A stretch of 64,000 nt of DNA from Acidobacteriota bacterium (GCA_019639255.1 JAHBSF010000015.1:1-64000), one strand, 5' to 3'. Positions 28,807-37,513 are shown, counted from the first letter of the stretch. The notes: generated from the sequence alone by a model not told the origin. Made by a program: numbers and translations.

Positions 28807-29783
28807 ATCCAGAAACAGACACTCTGCGACGTAAATACACAGCATTTCCGCGATGGATCGGCGTGCGTCTGCTGCACACGCTGCTGACGCTCGTTGGCGC
28901 AAGCATCCTGATCTGGGCATTGCTGCCGCTGGCGCCGGGCGATCCGGCGCTGCGGACGCTGGAAGCGCTCGGCAACGACAATCCGCGCCCTGCGGAAGTG
29001 GAAGCGTTGCGCCGCGAACTGAATCTCGATCGTTCGCTGCCCGCGCAATACCTGTCGTGGTTGTCGCGTGCGGTGCGAGGGGATCTGTCGGTGTCGTGGC
29101 AATCGGGCAGGCCGGTCACGGCCGAGATCGGGAAACGGTTGCCGGCTACGTTTCTGCTCGCGGCCGTCACGCTGCTGCTGGCTGTAGGCATTGCGCTGCT
29201 GCTGGCGTTTATCAGCGCGGCGTTCCCGCACCGCTGGCCGGACGGGGCGGTTCGCTTCGTTGCACAACTTGGCGCTTCGGTTCCGGCATTCCTGCTCGGA
29301 TTGCTGCTGATACAGTTCGTCGTCATTCGTTACGGCGTAGGGCGTGTGATCGCGGACGGTTCGGTCGGAGATGTCTGGCTGCCGGCTGCGTGCCTGGCGT
29401 TCGGGCGCGGAGTGGAATGGGCGCAACTGCTGCGCATCGGTTTGCTGGAGGCATTGAGCGCGCGCTACACGCTGACGGCGAGGGCGCGCGGTGCACGGCG
29501 TCGGCGCATACTTGCGCGCTTTGCCCTGCCGAATGCGATGCTGCCGTTTTTCGCCGTAATCGGCATGAGCATCGGCGCGATGCTCGGGAGCGTAGCGATC
29601 ATCGAATCGGTTTTTTCGTGGCCGGGGGTGGGAAGTTTTGCAGTGACCGCCATCACTGCCCGCGATCTGCCGGTGATTCAGGGATTCGTCCTTTTCAGCA
29701 CGCTGATTTTCGTCATCTGCAGCCTGCTTGCGGATGTGGCGAGTGCGATTCTCGATCCGCGCTTGCGGGAGGGCGAGGAATGA
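28803..29783 (+). CDS. ABC permease, DppB/NikB family
   Basis: 326 residues, starting with TTG in a TTGA overlap with the binding-protein stop. About six membrane helices; N-terminal RLLHTLLTLVGASILIWALL, the family's extracytoplasmic stretch (EVEALRRELNLDRSLPAQYL), and the EAA cytoplasmic loop (TARARGARRRRILARFALPNAML), which docks on the ATPase. C-terminus IESVFSWPGVGSFAVTAI is diagnostic of DppB-type subunits. Forms the pore with the next gene product. Confidence 0.92.
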   Translation: MNPETDTLRRKYTAFPRWIGVRLLHTLLTLVGASILIWALLPLAPGDPALRTLEALGNDNPRPAEVEALRRELNLDRSLPAQYLSWLSRAVRGDLSVSWQSGRPVTAEIGKRLPATFLLAAVTLLLAVGIALLLAFISAAFPHRWPDGAVRFVAQLGASVPAFLLGLLLIQFVVIRYGVGRVIADGSVGDVWLPAACLAFGRGVEWAQLLRIGLLEALSARYTLTARARGARRRRILARFALPNAMLPFFAVIGMSIGAMLGSVAIIESVFSWPGVGSFAVTAITARDLPVIQGFVLFSTLIFVICSLLADVASAILDPRLREGEE

Positions 29784-30667
29784 TGACGGCCGAACGGTTG
29801 CTGTTGCTCCGGCGCGAGGAGTTCCCGTTCACTCCGCGACGCGGTTTGTTACGGCGGTTTATGGAGCGGCGATCGGCTCAAATCGGATTGCTGATAGCTG
29901 CCTTTTTATGCACGGCGGCGCTGTTCGGCAACTGGATCTGGCGTGTTCCGCCCGAACGCATGAATCCGGAAGCGAAACTCGCGCCGCCCTCGCTCAGCCA
30001 TCCCCTCGGCGCCGATCAGTTCGGTCGCGATCAACTGGCGCGCTTGCTCGATGGTGGACGGCGAAGTCTCGGGGCCGCGCTGACGGTGCTGGCCGGGGTG
30101 CTGCTTTTCAGTCTGATCGCGGGTATTGCGGCGGGAATGATCGGCGGCCTGGTAGAACAGATCCTGATGCGGTTGTTGGATGTGCTGCTGGCGATGCCCT
30201 CTATGGTGCTGGCGCTCGCAGTAGTAGGCGTGATGGGCGTCGGATACGGAAATCTGCTGCTGGCGCTCGTAGCGTCGTCGTGGGCGTATTACGCGCGTCT
30301 GGCTCGCAGTTGCGTTCGGGTTGTGCGGATGCGCGGAGATGTCGTCTCGGCGCGGCTGGCCGGCATCGGCTGGCTGCGCGTTGCGTCGGGTCATATCGTG
30401 CCCGGCGTAGCGAGGCAACTGATTATCGTCGCTACGCTGGATCTGGGCAGCGTCATCATATGGATCGCCGGGTTGTCCTTTCTGGGTCTGGGCGTACAAC
30501 CGCCGGATGCGGAATGGGGCGCGATGCTGGCCGAGTCGCGGCTGTATTTCACGGTTGCGCCGTGGCTGTTGTGCGCTCCGGCGTCGGCGATCTTTCTGGC
30601 CGTCCTTGCAGCAAATCTGATCGGCAACGCCCTGCGCGATGCGGCGGAGGTGCAATCAGGGGGATGA
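29780..30667 (+). CDS. ABC permease, DppC/NikC family
   Basis: 295 residues, ATG in an ATGA overlap with the preceding stop; a second ATG follows at once. Conserved features: HPLGADQFGRDQLARLLDGGRRSLG, the helix LLDVLLAMPSMVLALAVVGV, and the EAA-like loop VVSARLAGIGWLRVASGHIVPG, then SFLGLGVQPPDAEWGAMLAE, a DppC hallmark. Its stop codon overlaps an ATG (30664) that once started the ATPase gene but now leads into a 14-codon frame because of a local duplication. Confidence 0.92.
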   Translation: MMTAERLLLLRREEFPFTPRRGLLRRFMERRSAQIGLLIAAFLCTAALFGNWIWRVPPERMNPEAKLAPPSLSHPLGADQFGRDQLARLLDGGRRSLGAALTVLAGVLLFSLIAGIAAGMIGGLVEQILMRLLDVLLAMPSMVLALAVVGVMGVGYGNLLLALVASSWAYYARLARSCVRVVRMRGDVVSARLAGIGWLRVASGHIVPGVARQLIIVATLDLGSVIIWIAGLSFLGLGVQPPDAEWGAMLAESRLYFTVAPWLLCAPASAIFLAVLAANLIGNALRDAAEVQSGG

Positions 30668-30770
30668 GCGAACCGGCGCCGCAATGCGGAACGGGAACTG
30701 AAGATTGAATTATGATCGGATTGGGTGCAATCAACGGGATGAGCGAACCGGTGCTGCAGTGCGAAGGCTT
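30649..30770 (+). repeat. 75-bp tandem duplication across the ATPase start
   Basis: GGTGCAATCA followed by GGGATGAGCGAACCGG occurs at 30649 and again 75 bases later at 30724, with sequence similarity continuing through the first codons (CAGTGCGAA versus CAATGCGGA). The first copy keeps the ATGA overlap with the permease but encodes only MSEPAPQCGTGTED before a stop. The second copy opens the working ATPase. Confidence 0.8.
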
Positions 30771-32250
30771 GACGGTCGTATATCCGAATGGCCGTCGCGC
30801 CGTGATGGATGCCGGCCTGAAGATTGCGCCGGGGGAATGTCTCGCGCTAGTAGGCGAATCGGGATGCGGCAAGACTACGCTGGCTCGCGCAGTGCTGGGG
30901 CTGCTGCCCGCAGGCGCGAAGGTCGGCGGATCGATCCGGATTTGCGGAATCGAAGTAGTCAATGCGCCGGAGCATACGTTGCGCAAACTGCGCGGCTTGA
31001 AGGCCGGCTTCGTCGCCCAGGACCCGTTCGGCGCCTGCAATCCGCTGGCGCGCATCGAGGGGCACATCGCCGAGGCGTGGCGTGCGCACAACCTGAAGCC
31101 GCCGGCCGAAGAGATCCGGAACCGCATTACCTCTCTGGGCATCGCCGATGCTGGGCGCAGATTGCGGCAATACCCGCACGAATGGAGCGGCGGAATGCTG
31201 CAACGCGCCGGCATCACGGCTGCGGCGGCCCACGCGCCGCCGCTGCTGATCGCCGACGAACCGACGAGCGCGCTCGACGCCGATCACGCGGATTCGGTTC
31301 TGATGCTTCTGCGCTCGCTCGGCGCGGCGCTGTTGCTCATAAGCCACGATCTGCACCTGATCAGGCGCTGTGCGGACCGGATCGCCGTATGCCGGGCCGG
31401 GGAAATCGTCGAATGCGGCGGCGCCGTCGAGATATTCGAGCGCCCGCAGCACGCTTACACCCGAAAATTGCTCGACGCCTCGCTGGGTTCGCAGAACCGG
31501 ACCGTTGCCGGTAGCAGGGTTCGATCCGATGTCGTCGTGGAAGCGCGCGGGCTCGGCAGGACATACGCCCGGTTCGGACATCCCGTTTACGCCGTCAGGC
31601 ATACGGATCTGCGCGTGCATCGAGGCGAAATAGTAGGCGTTTGCGGCCCTTCGGGTTGCGGTAAATCCACGCTGTTGCGGCTGCTGGCGACCATAGAGAC
31701 CCCGAGCGCCGGCGCGGTTTTTCTGGGCGACCATATCGCTACGCAAGCCGGGACGGCGCGTCTTTTGACCTCGCGCGCACGCAGCGGCTACGTGATGCCG
31801 ATTTTTCAGGATCCCGCAGGCAGCCTCGACCGTCACTGGCCCGTCTGGCGTACGGTAACCGAACCTCTGACGGCCGGGCATCCGATGCGCGTATTCGGTT
31901 CGGGGCGGCTCCGCAGGGGCGAGCGGCGCGAAATCGCGATCCGGCATTTCAGCAGCGTAGGGCTTGACGGGATCGATCCCGAAGCGCGGCCGGATGAATT
32001 GTCTGCGGGGCAGTGCCAGCGAGTAGCGATTGCACGTGCATTGGTTGCGTCCCCGAGCCTGATCGTCGCCGACGAACCGACATCGGCGCTGGACGCCGTA
32101 AGCCGGGCATCGGTGCTGCGGCTGCTGTCGGGGGCGGCGGATGCAGGCGCGGGCGTGATCGTCGTCAGCCACGACGAGCGGCTGTTGCGTGCACTGTGTG
32201 ATCGCATACTGTTGATGAAGGACGGAAACGTCCGGGAAGAATCACACTGA
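30739..32250 (+). CDS. Fused two-domain ABC ATPase (DppD-DppF/NikD-NikE type)
   Basis: About 503 residues from MSEPVLQCEGLTV; an ATG 27 bases upstream is also in frame. Domain 1: Walker A GESGCGKT, signature WSGGMLQRAG, Walker B LLIADEPTSALD, His switch SHDL. Domain 2: Walker A GPSGCGKS, signature LSAGQCQRVAIA, Walker B LIVADEPTSALD and SHDE. Fusion of the two subunits of a peptide/nickel importer into one chain. Both signature motifs deviate slightly (WSGGM, LSAGQ). The 5' end was duplicated, replacing the tight ATGA coupling with a 71-base gap. Last bases overlap the DUF4198 start. Confidence 0.9.
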   Translation: MSEPVLQCEGLTVVYPNGRRAVMDAGLKIAPGECLALVGESGCGKTTLARAVLGLLPAGAKVGGSIRICGIEVVNAPEHTLRKLRGLKAGFVAQDPFGACNPLARIEGHIAEAWRAHNLKPPAEEIRNRITSLGIADAGRRLRQYPHEWSGGMLQRAGITAAAAHAPPLLIADEPTSALDADHADSVLMLLRSLGAALLLISHDLHLIRRCADRIAVCRAGEIVECGGAVEIFERPQHAYTRKLLDASLGSQNRTVAGSRVRSDVVVEARGLGRTYARFGHPVYAVRHTDLRVHRGEIVGVCGPSGCGKSTLLRLLATIETPSAGAVFLGDHIATQAGTARLLTSRARSGYVMPIFQDPAGSLDRHWPVWRTVTEPLTAGHPMRVFGSGRLRRGERREIAIRHFSSVGLDGIDPEARPDELSAGQCQRVAIARALVASPSLIVADEPTSALDAVSRASVLRLLSGAADAGAGVIVVSHDERLLRALCDRILLMKDGNVREESH

Positions 32251-33104
32251 TGAGACTGAATGCGGAGGGCTGGGTTGCACTGACCGCGCTCGTATCGACG
32301 GGTGCAATCCTCGGCCATAACCTGTGGCTGATTGCCTCGCGCAAAACGGGCGACGGTGCGGAAGGGTTGCGGCTGGAGATCAATACCAGCGATCTTTTTC
32401 CGGGCAGCGAATCGGCTATCGCCATCGACCGCATCGCGGATTTTTCTCTGTACGGAGCGGGCGTATCAATGCGTCCGGTCGGGTATCGGGTCGAGGGGGA
32501 TTCATTGACTGCGGAGGTTGAAAGATCACCGGCGGGAACGTTGCTCGCAGCGCTGACGCTGCATCCGCGCGTGATAAGGCTTGAGCCGGAGAAGTTTCAT
32601 CATTATCTGGTCGAGGAAGAGGCGCACCACGTTATTGCGGATCGCGACGGGCTGGGGCAGAGCGGCTTTGACGGTCGCGAGGTGTACACAAAATACGCCA
32701 AGGCGATGCTGCAGGCGGGCGAGCGGCAGGATGAAACATTCGGCCGGACGGTCGGGCAGCGGCTTGAAATAATCCCGGCGGTAAATCCCTGCCTGCTGCG
32801 TGCAGGGGATCGACTGTCAGTGCAGGTGTTGTTTGAGGGTGCGCCGGTGATGGGGTTGCGCGCGTCCGTCGGCTGCGATCGCCTTAACTCCGGCTCTTAC
32901 ATAGCGCACGTCAGAACCGATGATGCGGGATGCGCCGAATTCGATGTTACCGAAGCAGGCAGGTGGTATGTGCGCACGCACCTGATTCGTCGTCACGAAA
33001 ACGCCGGGGCGGCGGATTGGGAAAGCCACTGGTCTTCGCTTACCTTTGAGATTGGCGGGGAATTATTGGGATATGGAAGAGAGATGACGGAACAAGCGAA
33101 ATGA
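32250..33104 (+). CDS. DUF4198-type (NikM-like) periplasmic protein
   Basis: 284 residues, ATG overlapping the preceding TGA by one base. Single N-terminal hydrophobic segment, then a DUF4198-like beta-rich body: KFHHYLVEEEAHHVI, YTKYAKAMLQAGE, LEIIPAVNPCLLRAGDRLSVQVLFEGAPVMG, TDDAGCAEFDVTEAGRWYVRT. DUF4198 proteins recur beside nickel and cobalt importers, and the His-rich stretches suit metal binding. This supports nickel/cobalt uptake for the operon, as inference. The C-terminal eight residues (REMTEQAK) and the stop are encoded by the left arm of the next hairpin, so the original C-terminus was replaced. Confidence 0.8.
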   Translation: MRLNAEGWVALTALVSTGAILGHNLWLIASRKTGDGAEGLRLEINTSDLFPGSESAIAIDRIADFSLYGAGVSMRPVGYRVEGDSLTAEVERSPAGTLLAALTLHPRVIRLEPEKFHHYLVEEEAHHVIADRDGLGQSGFDGREVYTKYAKAMLQAGERQDETFGRTVGQRLEIIPAVNPCLLRAGDRLSVQVLFEGAPVMGLRASVGCDRLNSGSYIAHVRTDDAGCAEFDVTEAGRWYVRTHLIRRHENAGAADWESHWSSLTFEIGGELLGYGREMTEQAK

Positions 33105-33173
33105 AACGAAAATCACGGAAAAGTTGAATATTTCCGTCTGTTTCGTCTTATTTCGTTTGTTCCGTCATCTCTT
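33078..33173 (+). repeat. Hairpin repeat, copy 11 (left border of TA island)
   Basis: AGAGAGATGACGGAACAAGC ... TTGTTCCGTCATCTCTTC; the A-to-G change GATGAC on the left is matched by GTCATC on the right, a compensatory pair. Loop AAGTTGAATATTT. Confidence 0.88.
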
Positions 33174-33223
33174 CTTCCGGCGCGGAGTTTGAATCGATGA
33201 ATTATCATCAACTGGATGGGTCG
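33174..33223 (+). repeat. 50-bp direct repeat, left copy
   Basis: It begins CTTCCGGCGCGGAGTTTGAA and ends ACTGGATGGGTCG. It matches 37407-37456 at 49 of 50 positions. Each copy follows a hairpin directly. Confidence 0.9.
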
Positions 33224-33310
33224 AACGTAAGGCGCGTCTGGAAAGGATTTTTTTGTGATTTTGTCCATTCCAGCCGAGCTGACATTATGAATAAATCTTT
33301 GCCAAATATG

Positions 33311-33340
33311 TTGACATTGTCAGGCGGGCGGTAGTATGCT
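33311..33340 (+). promoter_or_regulatory. Candidate promoter with palindromic operator for the TA island
   Basis: TTGACA (33311-33316), 18-base spacer, TATGCT (33335-33340). The palindrome TGACATTGTCA (33312-33322) overlaps the -35 element, a natural site for autorepression by the XRE protein encoded just downstream. GGAGG follows at 33351. Confidence 0.55.
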
Positions 33341-33363
33341 TTCTGCGGTTGGAGGTATTGACT

Positions 33364-33462
33364 ATGCCAGACGGCGACAAATTTGAGAGGCGTCTTCGTG
33401 GGAAAGGTTGGCGCAGAGTCTATAGTTTAGCCTGCCTCAATGAATCACTCTCTCTTTATTAA
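33364..33462 (+). CDS. Small 32-residue ORF ahead of the XRE-ImmA gene
   Basis: ATG eight bases after GGAGG, a strong ribosome site directly below the candidate promoter. The peptide MPDGDKFERRLRGKGWRRVY is basic and ends shortly after (LACLNESLSLY). It could be a complete leader-like or antitoxin-like peptide, or the N-terminus of a longer protein cut by a deletion, since the following 100 bases do not continue a sensible frame. I do not assign a function. Confidence 0.5.
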   Translation: MPDGDKFERRLRGKGWRRVYSLACLNESLSLY

Positions 33463-33565
33463 AACTGTATGCGAGCTATGTCTCCGAGTGGAAGAATTTT
33501 TCCGCTCGCGAGCGCCTGTACTCGAAGGCACGAGCGGCATAAGGTTCTGCGACTCGAGAGTTTAT

Positions 33566-34786
33566 ATGGAAAGCAATATTCTCGAAAACATCGATCCGAG
33601 AGTGCTTGGTGAGCGATTGCGGGACGCCCGCAAAGCCAGGGGCATGACTCAACAGGCGGTCGCCGATGAGATGGAGTGGGCGCGGACGACCCTGGTCGCG
33701 GTCGAGAAGGGGGAGCGCCGCCTCTCGCCTCATGAGTTAATCAAATTATCGTCCCTTTATGGTCGTTCGGTTTCTGACTTCGTGAGCCGGTCAGTGGTTA
33801 CCGAGGGCTTTGTGCCTCAGTTTCGTCACGCGTGGCGCGACGATCTGTCAGAGGATGCCGGGCTTGAAGGGGCGGCTGTGGAGTTGCAGCGTTTGGCTGA
33901 GGATTACGTGGAACTGGAGCGACTATGCGGTTTGTCCATCGCACGGAATCCTCCGCCGACCTACAAGGTTGCCGGCGCTTCACCGGAACAAGCGGCGGAA
34001 GAGATCGCCGCGGCGGAACGCAACCGCCTGGGGATCGGCGACGGCCCAATCTCCAACTTGCGGGAAAGATTGGAGACTGACGTTGGAGTTCGCATCTTCT
34101 ATTTCGCCATGCCCTCAAAAGTTTCCGGCGTGTTCGCCTACAATGACGTTCTCGGCGGCTGCATCGGCATCAACTCGAATCACCCGCGCGACAGGCGCAA
34201 TTGGTCGCTGGCTCATGAATATAGTCATTTCCTGACTAACCGCTATCAAGCTGAAATCACTTTCTTGATCGGGAAGAAGCGTCAGTCGGCGAGCGAACGC
34301 CTGGCGGACGCTTTCGCCGAGAACTTTTTAATGCCGGCGAGCGGCCTCAACAGGCGCTTTACCGAGATGCACCGGGCAAGTCCGAGCGGGAGCATCACGC
34401 TGGCGCAGATATGCACGCTGGCGGACCTGTATCAAGTTTCGGTGCAGGCGCTCATCATCAGACTCGAAAAGCTGCGCCGCTTCCCGACCGGCATTTGGGA
34501 CAAGCTCGCAGCGGAAGGTTTCAAGCCGCGACAAGCGCAGCAACTTCTGGGGATTGATGCCAACCCGCCATTGCAGGACGCGCTGCCGCGCCGCTATATC
34601 AACCTGGCAGTTATGGCTTACGAAGATGGACAGCTCAGCGAAGGGCAACTGGCGAAGCTCCTACGCGTAGATCGGGTGTCTGCTCGGATGTTGATTGAAG
34701 CGATAAGACACCGCTTCAATAAGGAGTTTGAAGGCGGCTACGCGAGCTTTAAGCTTGAACTCTCACAAAATATTGCGGGGAGATAG
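33566..34786 (+). CDS. XRE helix-turn-helix plus ImmA/IrrE metallopeptidase (COG2856)
   Basis: 406 residues from MESNILENIDPRVLG; a longer frame from 33440 lacks family character. Residues about 13-70 are an XRE HTH (LGERLRDARKARGMTQQAVA ... TTLVAVEKGERRLS). The ImmA/IrrE zinc-peptidase domain follows with the active site HEYSHFL (HExxH) and the downstream Glu region ADAFAENFLMP. The C-terminus (about 300-406) is helical. In phage-like and TA systems such proteins cleave or bind a partner repressor or antitoxin and autoregulate. Here it precedes a PIN protein by 8 bases, a combination expected for a toxin-antitoxin pair. Confidence 0.85.
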   Translation: MESNILENIDPRVLGERLRDARKARGMTQQAVADEMEWARTTLVAVEKGERRLSPHELIKLSSLYGRSVSDFVSRSVVTEGFVPQFRHAWRDDLSEDAGLEGAAVELQRLAEDYVELERLCGLSIARNPPPTYKVAGASPEQAAEEIAAAERNRLGIGDGPISNLRERLETDVGVRIFYFAMPSKVSGVFAYNDVLGGCIGINSNHPRDRRNWSLAHEYSHFLTNRYQAEITFLIGKKRQSASERLADAFAENFLMPASGLNRRFTEMHRASPSGSITLAQICTLADLYQVSVQALIIRLEKLRRFPTGIWDKLAAEGFKPRQAQQLLGIDANPPLQDALPRRYINLAVMAYEDGQLSEGQLAKLLRVDRVSARMLIEAIRHRFNKEFEGGYASFKLELSQNIAGR

Positions 34787-34794
34787 CATTCTTG

Positions 34795-35349
34795 ATGACC
34801 CCGCCGCGCATACTCATCATCGACGCGTGCGTTTTAATAAATCTCCTGGCGAGCGGGGAGATCAAAGCAATTCTCAAGGTCGCTGCAAAGCAGTCACTGC
34901 TCTGTTCAGTCGTAGAAAAGGAGAGTATTTTCCTGCGGGCCGACGATCCACAAGACGGACTTGAGAGTGTGGACCTCAAGCCTCTAATCGAAGATGGGGT
35001 TTTGACCATCTGCGACCTGGATACGCCGGAAGAAGAGCAGCTTTACGTCAACTACGCGAGCGTTCTCGATGACGGCGAAGCGATGTCTTTAGCCATTGCT
35101 TTGGCAAGGGGCTGGCGTCTGGCGACGGACGAGCGAAAGGCGCGGCGGCTGTTCCTGGAGGCGGCGAATAACAGTCATCTTCTGACGACCACCTCTGCGT
35201 TGGTTAGGGATTGGTCGGAACTGAAAAAGATTGCTCGAAAACGGCTCAAGACAATTTTATTTCAGATAGAGAGCCGCGCTCGTTACCGCCCATCAACTTG
35301 GGATGCAAATCATCAGTGGTGGATAGACGCCTGCCGGGATGGAGGTTGA
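34795..35349 (+). CDS. PIN-like nuclease, predicted toxin
   Basis: 184 residues; ATG used rather than the TTG three bases upstream; GGGAGA lies 12 bases ahead inside the previous gene. PIN-fold acidic residues are visible: IIDACVLINLL (Asp about 10), SVVEKES (Glu), DDGEAMSLAIALA (Glu) and ATDERKARRL (Asp). These would coordinate Mg2+ in a ribonuclease. Tight linkage to the XRE-ImmA gene implies it is the toxin and the upstream protein the neutraliser and repressor. The last 40 residues extend beyond the usual fold. Confidence 0.75.
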   Translation: MTPPRILIIDACVLINLLASGEIKAILKVAAKQSLLCSVVEKESIFLRADDPQDGLESVDLKPLIEDGVLTICDLDTPEEEQLYVNYASVLDDGEAMSLAIALARGWRLATDERKARRLFLEAANNSHLLTTTSALVRDWSELKKIARKRLKTILFQIESRARYRPSTWDANHQWWIDACRDGG

Positions 35350-35396
35350 ATCGCCCGGGATTTCCGGGGCGGTTCAGTTCAGTCGCCAGACAGGGA

Positions 35397-35498
35397 GTCC
35401 AAATTCGTGATCGCGACATCGTCAAAGCCCTGCGCATCGCCTGTGAGAAACAGGAGTTGATGCTGGAGAAGTGGAGAAGCATCCATGGCCGGGATTAA
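35397..35498 (+). pseudogene. C-terminal remnant of a DUF4160-like gene
   Basis: The in-frame tail VQIRDRDIVKALRIACEKQE then LMLEKWRSIHGRD, ending at the stop at 35498, has the helix-and-EKW pattern of DUF4160 C-termini. It overlaps the DUF2442 start by 14 bases, as intact DUF4160-DUF2442 pairs often do. Upstream the frame runs into unrelated sequence with a motif (GGGATTTCC.GGGGCGGTTCA) also found at 37490, so the 5' part was lost by rearrangement. Confidence 0.45.
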
Positions 35499-36228
35499 AG
35501 CAGGAAAGTGGACCTATTCTGAAGAGGAGCTTCAGCGGCAAATTGAGGCTGCGCGGCTGCGGGGCGCAGCGGCGCGGCGCGAGCCGCGGGCGACCGGCGC
35601 CCATTACGATGCCGACAAAGACCGGGTCACGATCGAATTTGATAACGGGATCACCCTTTGCATCCCGTCGGCGCTGATCGAGGGGTTGGGTGATGCATCG
35701 CCGCCGGAACGATCGGATATTGCGATTGCTCCTTTGGGGAACGCCCTGCGCTGGGAGGGGCTGGACCTGGATCTGGGCTTGACTGAATTGGCGGCGGGGA
35801 TCTTCGGAACCAGAGCCTGGATGTCTCAGTTGGGGCGTCTGGGAGGAAAATCGACATCGGCGGATAAAGCCGCTGCCGCGCGCGCCAATGGCCGGAGGGG
35901 AGGGCGGCCGCGTAAGTACGTGCCAACCGAGGTATCGGCGCACTCGATAAGTGTACTGGAATCGCGGCAGCCGTTACGCCAGCCCGCTGAATTGGCTGCG
36001 GTTCTGGCAAGGGGTGAGGGTAAGCCGTTGTCACCGCAAATTATCGAGCGATTCCGATCTGCAATAGATGGAGATGGGATTCCAGTGGTGAAACAGACGG
36101 TTCAGGTAGTTTTGTCGGCCGGAAAACCGCGATTGCGACCGGGGAAGGCGCAGATGGCTACGGGCCTGCACTCGCCGGATCAATTGGGTCAGGAGGATAT
36201 TGATGCAGCCCTCGCCGTTGCAGCTTAA
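35485..36228 (+). CDS. DUF2442 protein with C-terminal extension
   Basis: 247 residues. After a charged helix, residues about 38-135 match DUF2442: HYDADKDRVTIEFDNGITLC, PSALIEGLGDASPPERSDI, LRWEGLDLDLGLTELAAGIF, closing with the GRRGGRPRK tail at which most members stop. Here another 100 residues follow, with a segment (LAAVLARGEGKPLSPQIIER) of no family I recognise. DUF2442 proteins are small NTF2-unrelated proteins often paired with DUF4160 and predicted as TA components. The stop lies 26 bases into the SecB-like gene, so the two are coupled. Confidence 0.75.
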   Translation: MAGIKAGKWTYSEEELQRQIEAARLRGAAARREPRATGAHYDADKDRVTIEFDNGITLCIPSALIEGLGDASPPERSDIAIAPLGNALRWEGLDLDLGLTELAAGIFGTRAWMSQLGRLGGKSTSADKAAAARANGRRGGRPRKYVPTEVSAHSISVLESRQPLRQPAELAAVLARGEGKPLSPQIIERFRSAIDGDGIPVVKQTVQVVLSAGKPRLRPGKAQMATGLHSPDQLGQEDIDAALAVAA

Positions 36229-36712
36229 GTACTATCTCTTGGCGGATTTGCAGTTCACCGTTTCGGATGATTTCAAGGACGTGCCGGCGCCTGCGGGCTA
36301 CGATGTCATGGAATTCATCATTAATGTGGAAACGAACAGGATCGATGAGGCTCCTCTGCGCTGGCGCAGTGAACTGACGATCGAATCCAAAGAGGCGGCG
36401 GGAAGGCGCCTGCCATACGGCTTCCGGATCAAGTACGTGGGCTTTTTCGAAGTCGTTCCGCAATATCCATCCGACAAGGTCGAGTTGATGGTCAGGACAA
36501 ACGCACCGGCCCTGCTCTATTCGGCCGCGCGCGAAACCCTCCTTACTTTGACCGCGCGAGGGCCGGTGCCGGCGCTGATTCTGCCTACGGTTACGTTCTT
36601 GCAAAATCAAACGGATGTAGAGAAGTCGAAATCTGCTGAACGTAAACAAAGAGTTCGGCGAAATCTTTTGAGGCCGCGAAAGCGCAAGCGCACGACCGGA
36701 AACAAAAAGTGA
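36203..36712 (+). CDS. SecB-like chaperone domain protein
   Basis: 169 residues with a perfect AGGAGG six bases before ATG, inside the end of the DUF2442 gene. The segment LMVRTNAPALLYSAARETLL then TLTARGPVPALILPTVTF is the SecB signature (NAPaiLFpyaRe...ltarggfppllLPpinF). The N-terminal half (FTVSDDFKDVP, LRWRSELTIES) fits the SecB beta-sheet. A basic tail (RRNLLRPRKRKRTTGNKK) is atypical. SecB-like proteins in toxin-antitoxin-chaperone modules protect unstable antitoxins. Its place in an island of TA genes rather than with export genes favours that role. Confidence 0.75.
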   Translation: MQPSPLQLKYYLLADLQFTVSDDFKDVPAPAGYDVMEFIINVETNRIDEAPLRWRSELTIESKEAAGRRLPYGFRIKYVGFFEVVPQYPSDKVELMVRTNAPALLYSAARETLLTLTARGPVPALILPTVTFLQNQTDVEKSKSAERKQRVRRNLLRPRKRKRTTGNKK

Positions 36713-36822
36713 TAGGCCCGGCTGATAGCCGCCCTTCCGGCCGCTTCATCCGGTCGACGGGAGAGTGCTTCGGCGAGGGTGAAATACTCTCTCCAGTCAA
36801 ACGCCGTCAGATGAACTTCAGA

Positions 36823-37405
<583 letters not shown>

Positions 37406-37406
37406 G

Positions 37407-37456
37407 CTTCCGGCGCGGAGTTTGAATCGATGTATTATCATCAACTGGATGGGTCG
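37407..37456 (+). repeat. 50-bp direct repeat, right copy
   Basis: Same sequence as 33174-33223 apart from one T for A. The two copies bracket the 4.2-kb TA island. Confidence 0.9.
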
Positions 37457-37513
37457 GTCGCTGCGGCCTGACTCAACGCAAACAGTCACGGGATTTCCCG
37501 GGGCGGTTCAATC

